In this document: piece after piece, positions 1 to 6,060 of the stretch | Layout: each line of letters starts with the position of its first letter | Numbering within the stretch: position 1 is the first letter of the stretch | Assembly (NCBI GenBank): GCA_020719105.1 | Contig: DYQV01000158.1 | Span: 1-6,062, forward strand | Direction of reading: 5' to 3' | Length of the DNA: 6,062 nucleotides | Origin: Rikenella microfusus | GTDB lineage: Bacteria > Bacteroidota > Bacteroidia > Bacteroidales > SZUA-534 | Made by a program: the position numbers and the translations under genes | Notes under the pieces: model-generated | What the model was told of the DNA's origin: nothing | What the model saw: the letters and a program-made list of their open reading frames with translations, nothing else | The model's database searches: none

Positions 1-82
1 TATCGTGAGTTCGTACTAACAGATTCGCTGAATGTATAACAGTTAGTGATTCTTATAAAACCTCGTTAATTTTAAAATTTCT

Positions 83-122
83 GTCCTTTTGCTTGACCAA
101 AAGGACCAAAAGTCAAGCGAAA
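83..122. repeat. Two overlapping, mutually exclusive inverted repeats
   Basis: A perfect 9-bp inverted repeat, GTCCTTTTG (83-91) with CAAAAGGAC (98-106), encloses a 6-nt loop. Its left arm and loop overlap a second stem, TTTTGCTTGAC (87-97) with GTCAAGCGAAA (112-122), which has 10 Watson-Crick pairs and one G-T wobble. The two hairpins cannot form in the same molecule. Similar GCTTGACCAAAAGG-type strings are, from memory, frequent between genes in Bacteroidota, so a dispersed repeat family is more likely than a gene-specific switch. That family assignment is recall, not a search result. Confidence 0.65.
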
Positions 123-243
123 TATCCGAATTTAGATAATTCAATTGGTTCTTCAATTAACCTTCCGTTATCAAGTGCATCAGTAGTTTCCAATTGAAAA
201 TAGTACCAATCAAGAATTATCTAAATTCCACACCAAATTTCGC
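117..243. repeat. Long interrupted inverted repeat with 15-bp perfect arms
   Basis: GAATTTAGATAATTC at 128-142 is the exact reverse complement of 214-228. The same axis carries further matched segments: GCGAAAT (117-123) with ATTTCGC (237-243) outside, and ATTGGT (144-149) with ACCAAT (205-210) then TTCAATT (152-158) with AATTGAA (192-198) inside. Together about 35 bp can pair around a central loop at 159-191. An alternative 9-bp pairing is TTCAATTGG (140-148) with CCAATTGAA (190-198). No target-site duplication is visible at the edges. It could be a MITE-like remnant, a dispersed repeat or a folded RNA; nothing here decides between these. Confidence 0.65.
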
Positions 244-351
244 ATGCCCAACGCACCCATTAAGTTATACAAGGTATATAAACTTTAAAAAAAGGGAACA
301 CTAATTATGTAAATCAAATTTGAATATCATAACCAGGATTAAAGCTGCCTC

Positions 352-383
352 TTACCATGGAAATACTGCAGAAATCCAGGTAA
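352..383. repeat. Imperfect 32-bp palindrome centred on CTGCAG
   Basis: TTACC (352-356) pairs with GGTAA (379-383). After one bulged A, TGGA (358-361) pairs with TCCA (375-378), and the centre is CTGCAG (366-371). The symmetry is broken by mismatches at 362-365. It lies about 90 bp before the protease start and could be a protein-binding site or a leader hairpin. It is weak enough to be chance in AT-rich DNA. Confidence 0.25.
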
Positions 384-426
384 TTCCATTTAAGCCTTGT
401 ATTAATTGACCAAAAATAAAGCAAAC

Positions 427-442
427 TGAGAATATTTTCTCA
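427..442. repeat. Short palindrome upstream of the protease start
   Basis: TGAGAA (427-432) and TTCTCA (437-442) form a perfect 6-bp inverted repeat around a TATT spacer, ending 29 nt before the ATG at 472. Its position suits an operator or a small 5' leader hairpin for the protease gene. No regulator is encoded in this window to support that, so the role is inference. Confidence 0.35.
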
Positions 443-471
443 ATTTTGTATGAGTGTTAATTGTTAGTATT

Positions 472-2643
472 ATGAAGAGTATTGCATTTGTATTCCTTTT
501 GATGGTAACCACTTCATTTGGTGTTTTTGGCCAAGTTAGTGACGGTGGTTTGCCCTATTTTTGGTCGGAACCTATGGAAGTTGAATTACTTGATGCCTAT
601 ATCCTACCAGGGGCCGATGCAATAGCTGCACCCAGTAAAAAAATCAGTTATACCAAAGGAGTTGCACTCACATTTGCTGAATTATTTGATGTTAATCTGT
701 CGAGTGATAAATACGGCAAATGGACTCAACTTTCAAACGGTGATAAAATATGGGAAGTTAAAATAATATCGGAAGGAGCTTATAGTTTGAATGTACAATT
801 CAGTAATTATTTGCTACCAGAAGGTGCTAGGTTATTTATATACAACTCAAACCACACACAAGTGATTGGCGCTTTTACCCATAAAAACAATAAAAATTGG
901 CGTGGCCTTGCAACATTGCCAGTAGCGGGTGACCAGATAGTTATTGAATATTACGAACCGGCAGAAGCTGATTTTCCTGGTGAATTAACCATTGGTACCA
1001 TTGGGCATGATTATTTAGGAATTTTTGGCAAAAAAGATGGCCAATTTGGAGCATCAGATACATGCAATATCGATATAAATTGTTCGGAAGGTGACGATTG
1101 GCAAATTCAAAAAAGGGCTGTTTGCCGAATGATTACAGGAGGTAGCCAATTGTGTTCTGGCTCATTAATCAATAATGCCTCAAAAGACCAGACCCCTTAT
1201 ATACTAACAGCCAATCATTGCATCGACAATGGATACCTGGCACAAAATACGGTATTTGTATTTAATTACGAAAGTCCAACCTGCAATGGTTCAGATGGTT
1301 CCGTGTCACAATCAATTTCAGGAGCCGAATTAATTGCAACCAAAAACCAGGATATAGGTTATTTAGATTTTTCATTGCTCCGTTTAAGTGAAAAAATACC
1401 ACTAACATATAAACCCTATTTTGCCGGATGGGATAGTCGCAGTATAATTCCTGATAAAGCCACTGGAATTCATCATCCATGGGGAGATGTAAAGAAAATA
1501 TCGATAGATAATATTCCTTTGGAAATATCTACATACCTGGGTTATGGTTACAATCCACAAGCTCACTGGAAAGTTTTGAAATGGGATGCTGGAACTACTC
1601 AAGGAGGTTCATCGGGCAGCCCGCTTTTTAATTCGAACAAAAACATTGTTGGTTGTTTATCGGGTGGAGATGCAAATTGTATCAGTTCAGTAAATGACTA
1701 TTATCAGATGTTTTCGGTGGCTTATAATAAATATGATGAGACCGATAGTACCCAGCTAAAACGGTGGCTCGACCCCTATAATACCGGAATTCAAGTATTA
1801 AATGGTTACGATCCATTAAAAATAGAAAGCGATGTTACTGATCTGATATCAGTTGTTCATTGGAAAGAAGGGCAGAATTTAGCATTTTATAAAGCAAATG
1901 AAGGGGGTTATCTGGCCGGGAACAATATTTATCAAGACAAGGCAAAAGCTGAATATTTCGATAAAAACGAATTTTTACCTTTGAATGTGGTTACAGGTGC
2001 TTATGTTGCATTTGGGTTTGCATCGGGGCGTGACAATGAACTCATTGAGATGCAAGTACTAAAAGATAATTTTGGAATGCCTTCAACGGTTTTGGGTTCA
2101 GCATTTGTTACACTTGGTAAAATAAAAGAAAATGCTGATAAAGATTATGTCTATTTTAGTTTCACCCCACCGGTTGAAGTAACGGGTTCCATCTATCTAT
2201 CGTTAGTTCTGCCTCAATATTCCGGAGATACCTTAGCATTAATGACTGTTGAAGAATCGGTTGTAAATACCGCATGGGAATTAAATTATTACAATCAATG
2301 GTATCCTTATTCCGACCCAGATAACTCGTGGAATATTAAACTTTCTCATTTAATTGCCATGGAAATTGGGCGGTATGTTTCAATCGATTCAAAAAACACA
2401 CTAAATGATGAAATACTACTTTATCCGAACCCAGCTATTGAAAACATTACATTAGATGGGCAAAATACATCCATATCAAAAATAACTGTGTTTGATGCTT
2501 TTGGAAAAATGATTGAAGAAACGCAGTTTTCTGCTAACAATAAATCAGTTAACATGAATGTTTCTCATTTAAAATCCGGAATGTATATCATTCAATTAAC
2601 CACTCAAAAAGGGTTGATTACTAAAAAAATGATAAAGAAATAG
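472..2643 (+). CDS. Secreted lysyl-endopeptidase-like serine protease with T9SS sorting domain
   Basis: This 723-residue exported protease is probably specific for lysyl bonds. I start it at ATG 472, because the signal peptide (about residues 1-21, ending near VFGQ) begins there; an in-frame GTG at 454 would only add six residues. After a propeptide of about 165 residues, the catalytic domain (about 189-448) closely resembles Achromobacter protease I. It has the CNIDINC start (198-204), His249 in LTANHC, Asp299 in DFSLL, Ser381 in GGSSGSP and the closing WLDP..TG motif (434-439). Asp409 aligns with Asp225 of that enzyme, which sets lysine specificity. Six cysteines match its three disulfides, and Cys218 and Cys395 are additional. 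Residues 449-645 are a beta-rich region I cannot name. Residues 649-723 (LYPNP start, KMIKK end) are a type A T9SS sorting tail, implying passage through the outer membrane and release or surface anchoring. Self-cleavage after Lys188 is a plausible activation step (inference). Confidence 0.93.
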   Translation: MKSIAFVFLLMVTTSFGVFGQVSDGGLPYFWSEPMEVELLDAYILPGADAIAAPSKKISYTKGVALTFAELFDVNLSSDKYGKWTQLSNGDKIWEVKIISEGAYSLNVQFSNYLLPEGARLFIYNSNHTQVIGAFTHKNNKNWRGLATLPVAGDQIVIEYYEPAEADFPGELTIGTIGHDYLGIFGKKDGQFGASDTCNIDINCSEGDDWQIQKRAVCRMITGGSQLCSGSLINNASKDQTPYILTANHCIDNGYLAQNTVFVFNYESPTCNGSDGSVSQSISGAELIATKNQDIGYLDFSLLRLSEKIPLTYKPYFAGWDSRSIIPDKATGIHHPWGDVKKISIDNIPLEISTYLGYGYNPQAHWKVLKWDAGTTQGGSSGSPLFNSNKNIVGCLSGGDANCISSVNDYYQMFSVAYNKYDETDSTQLKRWLDPYNTGIQVLNGYDPLKIESDVTDLISVVHWKEGQNLAFYKANEGGYLAGNNIYQDKAKAEYFDKNEFLPLNVVTGAYVAFGFASGRDNELIEMQVLKDNFGMPSTVLGSAFVTLGKIKENADKDYVYFSFTPPVEVTGSIYLSLVLPQYSGDTLALMTVEESVVNTAWELNYYNQWYPYSDPDNSWNIKLSHLIAMEIGRYVSIDSKNTLNDEILLYPNPAIENITLDGQNTSISKITVFDAFGKMIEETQFSANNKSVNMNVSHLKSGMYIIQLTTQKGLITKKMIKK

Positions 2644-2665
2644 TAAAAATTTAAACCCAATATTC

Positions 2666-3067
2666 CTAGGCAAAAGTATATAAATAATTGGCGAAAAAAT
2701 TCCAAACAGTAGTTACTCCAATGGCTCCCAACTTGGCTACATAAAAGTTAATTTTAAATTTATCGGTGAGTATCCATAAAACAAAACTATTAATTCCTAA
2801 ACCCACCATTGAAATCAATAAAAAACGAGAGTATTCATTCAACATTTCCGGGTTTTGGCTGTGAAAAGTCCAGATACGGTTAAAAACCCAGTTTGTGGTA
2901 GCTGCCAAAGTAAAACCAATGGCGTTGGCTACATATTTTTGAATCTTAAACTTTTCTTTAAATAGCCAGGTAAAAAAGAAATCGACAAAAACGCCCGATC
3001 CACCTACCAATCCAAATTTTAAAAACTTGACAATAAATGTTTTGTCAATAACAATGCTTAAAACCAT
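2666..3067 (-). CDS. GtrA-family four-helix membrane protein
   Basis: This 133-residue inner-membrane protein has four predicted hydrophobic helices, roughly residues 15-36, 45-66, 82-101 and 108-132. The family signatures are visible: KFGLVGGSG..VD in helix 1, NW.FNR.WTF at 59-68 and a matching NFFANYLYTF at 123-132. GtrA proteins are thought to help move or use polyprenyl-phosphate-linked sugars for surface glycans, but the role here is unknown because no glycosyltransferase is adjacent. Residues 18-68 and 82-132 align without gaps, which suggests an internal duplication. The gene converges on the protease (22-bp gap) and diverges from the acyltransferase. A well-matched promoter lies at 3085-3114, giving a leader of only about a dozen bases. 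Confidence 0.9.
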   Translation of the reverse strand: MVLSIVIDKTFIVKFLKFGLVGGSGVFVDFFFTWLFKEKFKIQKYVANAIGFTLAATTNWVFNRIWTFHSQNPEMLNEYSRFLLISMVGLGINSFVLWILTDKFKINFYVAKLGAIGVTTVWNFFANYLYTFA

Positions 3068-3084
3068 AATACCCTATTTATCAG

Positions 3085-3114
3085 CAAAAATAAATGAATT
3101 AATCTTTAACGCAA
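3085..3114 (-). promoter_or_regulatory. Bacteroidota-type promoter for the GtrA-family gene
   Basis: Read on the minus strand, TTG (3114-3112) is followed by 19 bp and then TATTTTTG (3092-3085). This matches the Bacteroidota consensus TTG...TAnnTTTG at every conserved position and at the usual spacing. Transcription would start near 3079-3081, about 12-14 nt before the ATG at 3067. Confidence 0.6.
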
Positions 3115-3178
3115 CTATTTCCTAAACTGAGAATGTCTTTTTCTTAATTTTTAGTTCCTTTACAAAAAATTTAGCTTT

Positions 3179-3739
3179 ATGGGACGATTGATTAGTATAT
3201 TGATTCTGCGATTATATGGCTGGAAATACGATGCTGGGGTTCCAATCGATAAAAAATTTATAGCCATTTCGGCACCGCATACTAGTGGATGGGATTTTAC
3301 CTGGGGTAAATTATTTTTTGCCACTAAAAGAATCCAGCCAATTTTTTTTATTAAACAAGAAGCCTTTTATTTCCCCATGGGATTTATTCTCCGATATTTT
3401 GGTGCCAGACCTATCGATAGAGGCAAGTTTGCTAAGGGAATGGTAGAACAGGTTATTCAATATTTTGAGGAGAACGAAACTTTTGCTGTTGCCATAACTC
3501 CAGAGGGAACCCGTGAAAAAACCACCAAATGGAAAAAAGGGTTTTACTTAATTGCCCAAAAAGCCAATGTACCCATCTATTTGGGTTACCTAGATTATGG
3601 CAATAAAAAAATGGGTTATGGTGAACGTTTTGTGCCAACCGGAGATATTGAAAAGGATATGCTTTATATAAAAGAATACTATAAAAAACTTAATCCTATT
3701 TCAAAATACCCTGAAAAATTCAGCTTCGATTTTTCATGA
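3179..3739 (+). CDS. Short PlsC-like lysophospholipid acyltransferase
   Basis: This 186-residue protein has the LPLAT/AGPAT motif series. HTSGWD (His34 to Asp39) is the HX4D catalytic motif. GARPIDRG (75-82) is the phosphate-binding block, and PEGTR (108-112) is the third block. The expected activity is transfer of an acyl group from acyl-CoA or acyl-ACP to a lysolipid at the membrane; the real acceptor cannot be told. It is shorter than classical PlsC (about 240 residues) and resembles, from memory, the compact subfamily with APHTS.WDF and PTGDIE motifs (here 153-158), so canonical phosphatidate synthesis should not be assumed. The start at ATG 3179 begins directly at the family N-terminus (MGRLISILILRLYGW). 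No Shine-Dalgarno is seen, only an A-rich leader. It is divergent from the GtrA gene, with a 111-bp shared intergenic region, and I see no strong + strand promoter there (best: TAATTTTT at 3145-3152). Confidence 0.9.
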   Translation: MGRLISILILRLYGWKYDAGVPIDKKFIAISAPHTSGWDFTWGKLFFATKRIQPIFFIKQEAFYFPMGFILRYFGARPIDRGKFAKGMVEQVIQYFEENETFAVAITPEGTREKTTKWKKGFYLIAQKANVPIYLGYLDYGNKKMGYGERFVPTGDIEKDMLYIKEYYKKLNPISKYPEKFSFDFS

Positions 3740-3744
3740 TTCTA

Positions 3745-3936
3745 ATTTCAACCTAAGTTAAGCGATTTGACCCCGAGTCCACGGGGGAAAAAGCGCTTTA
3801 CTTATTCGCCGCGGCGAACCGACATAGCAATTGTTGTTTTTCAAAAAATGAGTGAAACGAAAATTTGTGGAAACTTACAATTGTTCAGGCGATTAAGCAG
3901 ATTTGTGGTAGCAAATCGCTCAATTTGGGTTCAAGT
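3745..3936. repeat. Inverted-repeat-bounded intergenic element of about 190 bp
   Basis: Positions 3750-3769 and the reverse complement of 3912-3931 agree at 17 of 20 bases, including a perfect 9-bp AGCGATTTG / CAAATCGCT. Weaker symmetry extends the arms to 3745 and 3936. Inside lie a cluster of GC-rich palindromes (3771-3818), direct repeats CAATTGTT (3828-3835, 3878-3885) and ATTTGTGG (3863-3870, 3901-3908), and a small hairpin GATTTG (3900-3905) with CAAATC (3912-3917). The GC-rich part stands out from the AT-rich surroundings. The element sits between the acyltransferase stop and the amidase start and looks like a non-coding mobile repeat (MITE-like) or a dispersed intergenic repeat. No target-site duplication is evident. 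Confidence 0.55.
3771..3818. repeat. Three consecutive palindromes, GC-rich
   Basis: Within 48 bp there are CCCCG (3771-3775) with CGGGG (3782-3786) around a 6-nt loop, the perfect 10-bp palindrome AAAGCGCTTT (3790-3799), and the perfect 14-bp palindrome TTCGCCGCGGCGAA (3805-3818). The first hairpin begins 31 bp after the acyltransferase stop but is followed by A-runs on this strand rather than T-runs, so it is not a classical + strand intrinsic terminator. On the minus strand the same hairpin is followed by ordinary sequence, with no coding gene reading into it. Confidence 0.7.
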
Positions 3937-3964
3937 CGAATCGTATAAAACAACTACTTATTTT

Positions 3965-4750
3965 ATGGATAAACTCAAAGTAGCCATTATTCAATCAAAC
4001 TTGATTTGGGAAAATTCAAGCGGTAATCTTGACTTGTTCAACATCCATCTAAAAAAAATAAGTCAGGCTGATATAGTAGTATTGCCTGAAATGTTTAATA
4101 CCGGATTTACCCAAAACGTAGCTGAAATGGCTCAGCCCATAAATGGCCCGGTTGTAAGTTGGATGAAAAAAAGAGCCTTGGAAAACAACTATGCCCTACT
4201 GGGAAGTCTTATAATAAAGGAAGACGAAAAATACTTCAACCGTTTTATTATGGCCTTTCCCTGTACTGATATAAAATGGTACGATAAAAGGCATTTATTT
4301 AGGATGGGTGGTGAACATGAAAATTTTACATCAGGCACTAAACAACAAATATTCAGCTATATAGGATGGAGAATTAAACCACTAATTTGCTATGACTTGC
4401 GATTTCCGGTTTGGAGCCGAAATAAAAATAACTACGATTTGCTTGTTTATGTTTCGAATTGGCCTCAGCCAAGACGCGAGGTTTGGATTACTTTGCTAAA
4501 AGCAAGAGCTATAGAGAATCAATGCTACGTTATTGGTGTAAACCGGGTTGGAACCGATGGTATGGGAATTGAATATTCAGGCGATTCGATGGTAATTGGA
4601 CCAAAAGGTGAAGTTTTGTGCGAACTTCCAAAAGGACAGGAAGGTATTGGAGAAGTAACCCTATCGCTCAGCGAATTGGAAGCATTCCGCACTAAGTTTC
4701 CTGTTTTTGCTGATGCCGATACTTTTACAATTTCCGGTGTGGAGGATTGA
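3965..4750 (+). CDS. Omega-amidase of the YafV/Nit2 branch of the nitrilase superfamily
   Basis: This 261-residue cytoplasmic hydrolase is expected to cleave alpha-ketoglutaramate or related omega-amides to the 2-oxo acid and ammonia, clearing side products of glutamine transamination (metabolite repair). The nitrilase triad is complete: Glu42 in VVLPEMFNTGF, Lys108 in YDKRHLFRM and Cys142 in ICYDLRFPVWSRN. Glu117 (GGEHENF) and the later RAIENQ.YV.G.NRVG and Y.GDS blocks match E. coli YafV almost motif for motif, as do the length and the C-terminal KFP..ADADTF. The start at ATG 3965 fits the family N-terminus (MDKLKVAIIQ). The frame stays open upstream to ATG 3767, but those 66 codons lie mostly in the repeat element at 3745-3936 and match nothing in the family. 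It converges on the lipoprotein gene with a 27-bp gap and is not obviously co-transcribed with the acyltransferase. Confidence 0.93.
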   Translation: MDKLKVAIIQSNLIWENSSGNLDLFNIHLKKISQADIVVLPEMFNTGFTQNVAEMAQPINGPVVSWMKKRALENNYALLGSLIIKEDEKYFNRFIMAFPCTDIKWYDKRHLFRMGGEHENFTSGTKQQIFSYIGWRIKPLICYDLRFPVWSRNKNNYDLLVYVSNWPQPRREVWITLLKARAIENQCYVIGVNRVGTDGMGIEYSGDSMVIGPKGEVLCELPKGQEGIGEVTLSLSELEAFRTKFPVFADADTFTISGVED

Positions 4751-4777
4751 TTCTATTGAATTACAGTGCTTCTGTTT

Positions 4778-5707
4778 TTAATTGATAATGCTCGATTGTG
4801 GTTTTCCATTACGAAAAGTTTCCACCAAAATTGACTGCAAATATGAATCATCATACGAAAGTACCCAATCATTGCCATCGAAAAGTGTTTTATAAGCCAA
4901 TGATCCAATATATTTGCTCCTTGACAGGTTAATTTGCACCCCGTGCCCACTCCAACGATAAAACTCATATTCATAGTCTGAACCACTAACCCACTGTCGC
5001 ATAGGTCTATATTCAGGTTTGAATCCGAGCTTACTGGTTACCACATTTACAATTTCTTGTACCCGATAATTTTCAATTCGTTTCCTTTCAATGGAATAGA
5101 TGCTGTTATAGCCAATTATTTTAAAGGTAATATCTTTATTTTCAATGAATTCACAATCTTCAATGGTATAATTCGGATAATTATATATCCCACGTGTTTT
5201 CAATAAAGACCTATCAATCTGATCACCAATTGAATAATCTGCAATTAAAAATTTAATGGATTCAAAATTTTTTGTTTCATTAAAATCTAATGGACTATTT
5301 GAACTGAGTATTAATGGAAATGGATCGAGGTATAAGATTAACTTGGGTTGTTTATTAATATATTTAAAATCATAGCGAACCGTATCAATTAATTCCTCCA
5401 TACGGGTAATTTGAAATTCCCTGTTTTGATTATAATAGCCTCTTTCCTGAAATCGGTGAAAAACTAAGGTAGAATCGGTTAAATGAATGGGAATCAATCT
5501 CTGATTGTTAAATTTATTGGCAATTGTATCATACCCGGCATAAGAAAGAGCAGAATCGTTTCGGAAAACAATTTTATTACCAAAAAACCAAGTATTTTCT
5601 TCGAATAAAACGCTGTGAGCCGATTGCTTTTTCAGAGTACAACCTACTATGAAGTATATTAAGGACATCACTACTATCAATCTTGAAGAGCATTTCAATA
5701 AATTCAT
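4778..5707 (-). CDS. Lipoprotein of unknown function
   Basis: I do not recognise this 309-residue protein. It starts with a basic, then hydrophobic segment ending in a lipobox, IVGC (residues 20-23), so Cys23 should be lipidated after signal peptidase II cleavage. The residues after it (TLKKQ) are basic and lack the acidic run used for surface export in some Bacteroidota, so a periplasm-facing location is more likely (inference). The rest alternates polar and aromatic or aliphatic residues, suggesting beta-rich structure, with a distinctive YRWSGHGVQINLSRS stretch at about 250-264. Only one other cysteine follows (residue 185). I choose ATG 5707; an in-frame GTG at 5713 would add just two residues. 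The gene converges on the amidase gene. No consensus promoter is clear in 5708-5986, a region otherwise holding only the tRNA promoter. Confidence 0.8.
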   Translation of the reverse strand: MNLLKCSSRLIVVMSLIYFIVGCTLKKQSAHSVLFEENTWFFGNKIVFRNDSALSYAGYDTIANKFNNQRLIPIHLTDSTLVFHRFQERGYYNQNREFQITRMEELIDTVRYDFKYINKQPKLILYLDPFPLILSSNSPLDFNETKNFESIKFLIADYSIGDQIDRSLLKTRGIYNYPNYTIEDCEFIENKDITFKIIGYNSIYSIERKRIENYRVQEIVNVVTSKLGFKPEYRPMRQWVSGSDYEYEFYRWSGHGVQINLSRSKYIGSLAYKTLFDGNDWVLSYDDSYLQSILVETFRNGKPQSSIIN

Positions 5708-5946
5708 GGTCACTATTTTTTGAATAAATACTTTAAAGCCTAACTATTTGTTTTGCAAGTTAATTAAAAGTTATGGAATAGGAATGCAATAATGTTGTAA
5801 CCTGACCTTCTATTCTCAACAATAATTTATTCTTTAGCATCAAATTAACGCTTCTTGATTTCTGAGATAATTGCTATACTTCTTCGCCAGCAACCTGTGG
5901 CAGTTAAATATTAGACTAATTATTATTCAAAAAATCAAAATCATTC

Positions 5947-5975
5947 TTGGTTTCTGAAATTTTTGTCTATATTTG
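5947..5975 (+). promoter_or_regulatory. Bacteroidota-type promoter for tRNA-Arg
   Basis: TTG at 5947-5949, an 18-bp spacer and TATATTTG at 5968-5975 match the TTG...TAnnTTTG consensus in full. The -7 element ends 11 nt before the mature tRNA 5' end, leaving a very short 5' leader for RNase P to remove. Confidence 0.7.
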
Positions 5976-5986
5976 CAGCCGCAAAA

Positions 5987-6060
5987 GGCTCCGTAGCATA
6001 ATTGAATAGTGCATCTGACTACGGATCAGAAGGTTCGGGGTTTGAATCCCTGCGGAGTCA
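5987..6060 (+). tRNA. tRNA-Arg, anticodon ACG
   Basis: A full cloverleaf folds from 74 nt. The acceptor stem is GGCTCCG with CGGAGTC (one G-T), the D stem GCAT with GTGC, the anticodon stem TCTGA with TCAGA, and the T stem CGGGG with CCCTG. The anticodon loop CTACGGA (6019-6025) places ACG at 6021-6023; A34 is expected to become inosine and read CGU, CGC and CGA. A20 (6006) and C35 agree with known bacterial arginine identity elements. The discriminator is A (6060) and the next bases are CT, so CCA must be added after transcription. Unusually, position 19 is A (6005) instead of G and position 56 is T (6043) instead of C, so the elbow pair would be A19-U56. Confidence 0.95.

Larger units (their letters stand above)
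1..471. other. Gene-free upstream region rich in inverted repeats
   Basis: No convincing coding region is visible on either strand in this stretch. It contains overlapping inverted repeats at 83-122, a long interrupted hairpin at 117-243, an imperfect palindrome at 352-383 and a short palindrome at 427-442 just before the protease gene; these are listed separately. A 12-bp AT palindrome (AATTTTAAAATT) lies at 68-79. I see no convincing promoter for the protease gene. The nearest -7-like string is CAATTTTG at 441-448, one mismatch from TAnnTTTG, with no TTG at the right distance upstream. Positions 244-351 show nothing I can name. Confidence 0.6.

Noticed and set aside
15..47. Hairpin ACTAAC (15-20) with GTTAGT (42-47), possible terminator of a gene to the left
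   Set aside because: The loop is long, no T-run follows, and no upstream gene end is visible in the window.
454..471. In-frame GTG start six codons before the protease ATG
   Set aside because: The signal peptide starts cleanly at ATG 472, and extra residues before it have no role.
1262..1602. Minus-strand open frames inside the protease gene
   Set aside because: They lie opposite strongly conserved catalytic-domain sequence and have no recognisable protein features.
3124..3134. 11-base string AAACTGAGAAT shared with 423-433, both upstream of + strand genes
   Set aside because: Distance to the start codons differs and a single shared 11-mer in AT-rich DNA is not enough for a regulatory motif.
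3453..3638. Minus-strand open frame inside the acyltransferase gene
   Set aside because: It is opposite the conserved EGTR region and its translation resembles nothing known to me.
4763..4779. Possible intrinsic terminator, ACAG-TGCTT-CTGT followed by T's, after the amidase gene
   Set aside because: The stem is only 4 bp and AT-rich DNA produces such patterns by chance; too weak to call.
4753..4986. Second minus-strand frame overlapping the 3' end of the lipoprotein gene
   Set aside because: It is out of frame within a longer gene that has a lipobox; no features of its own.
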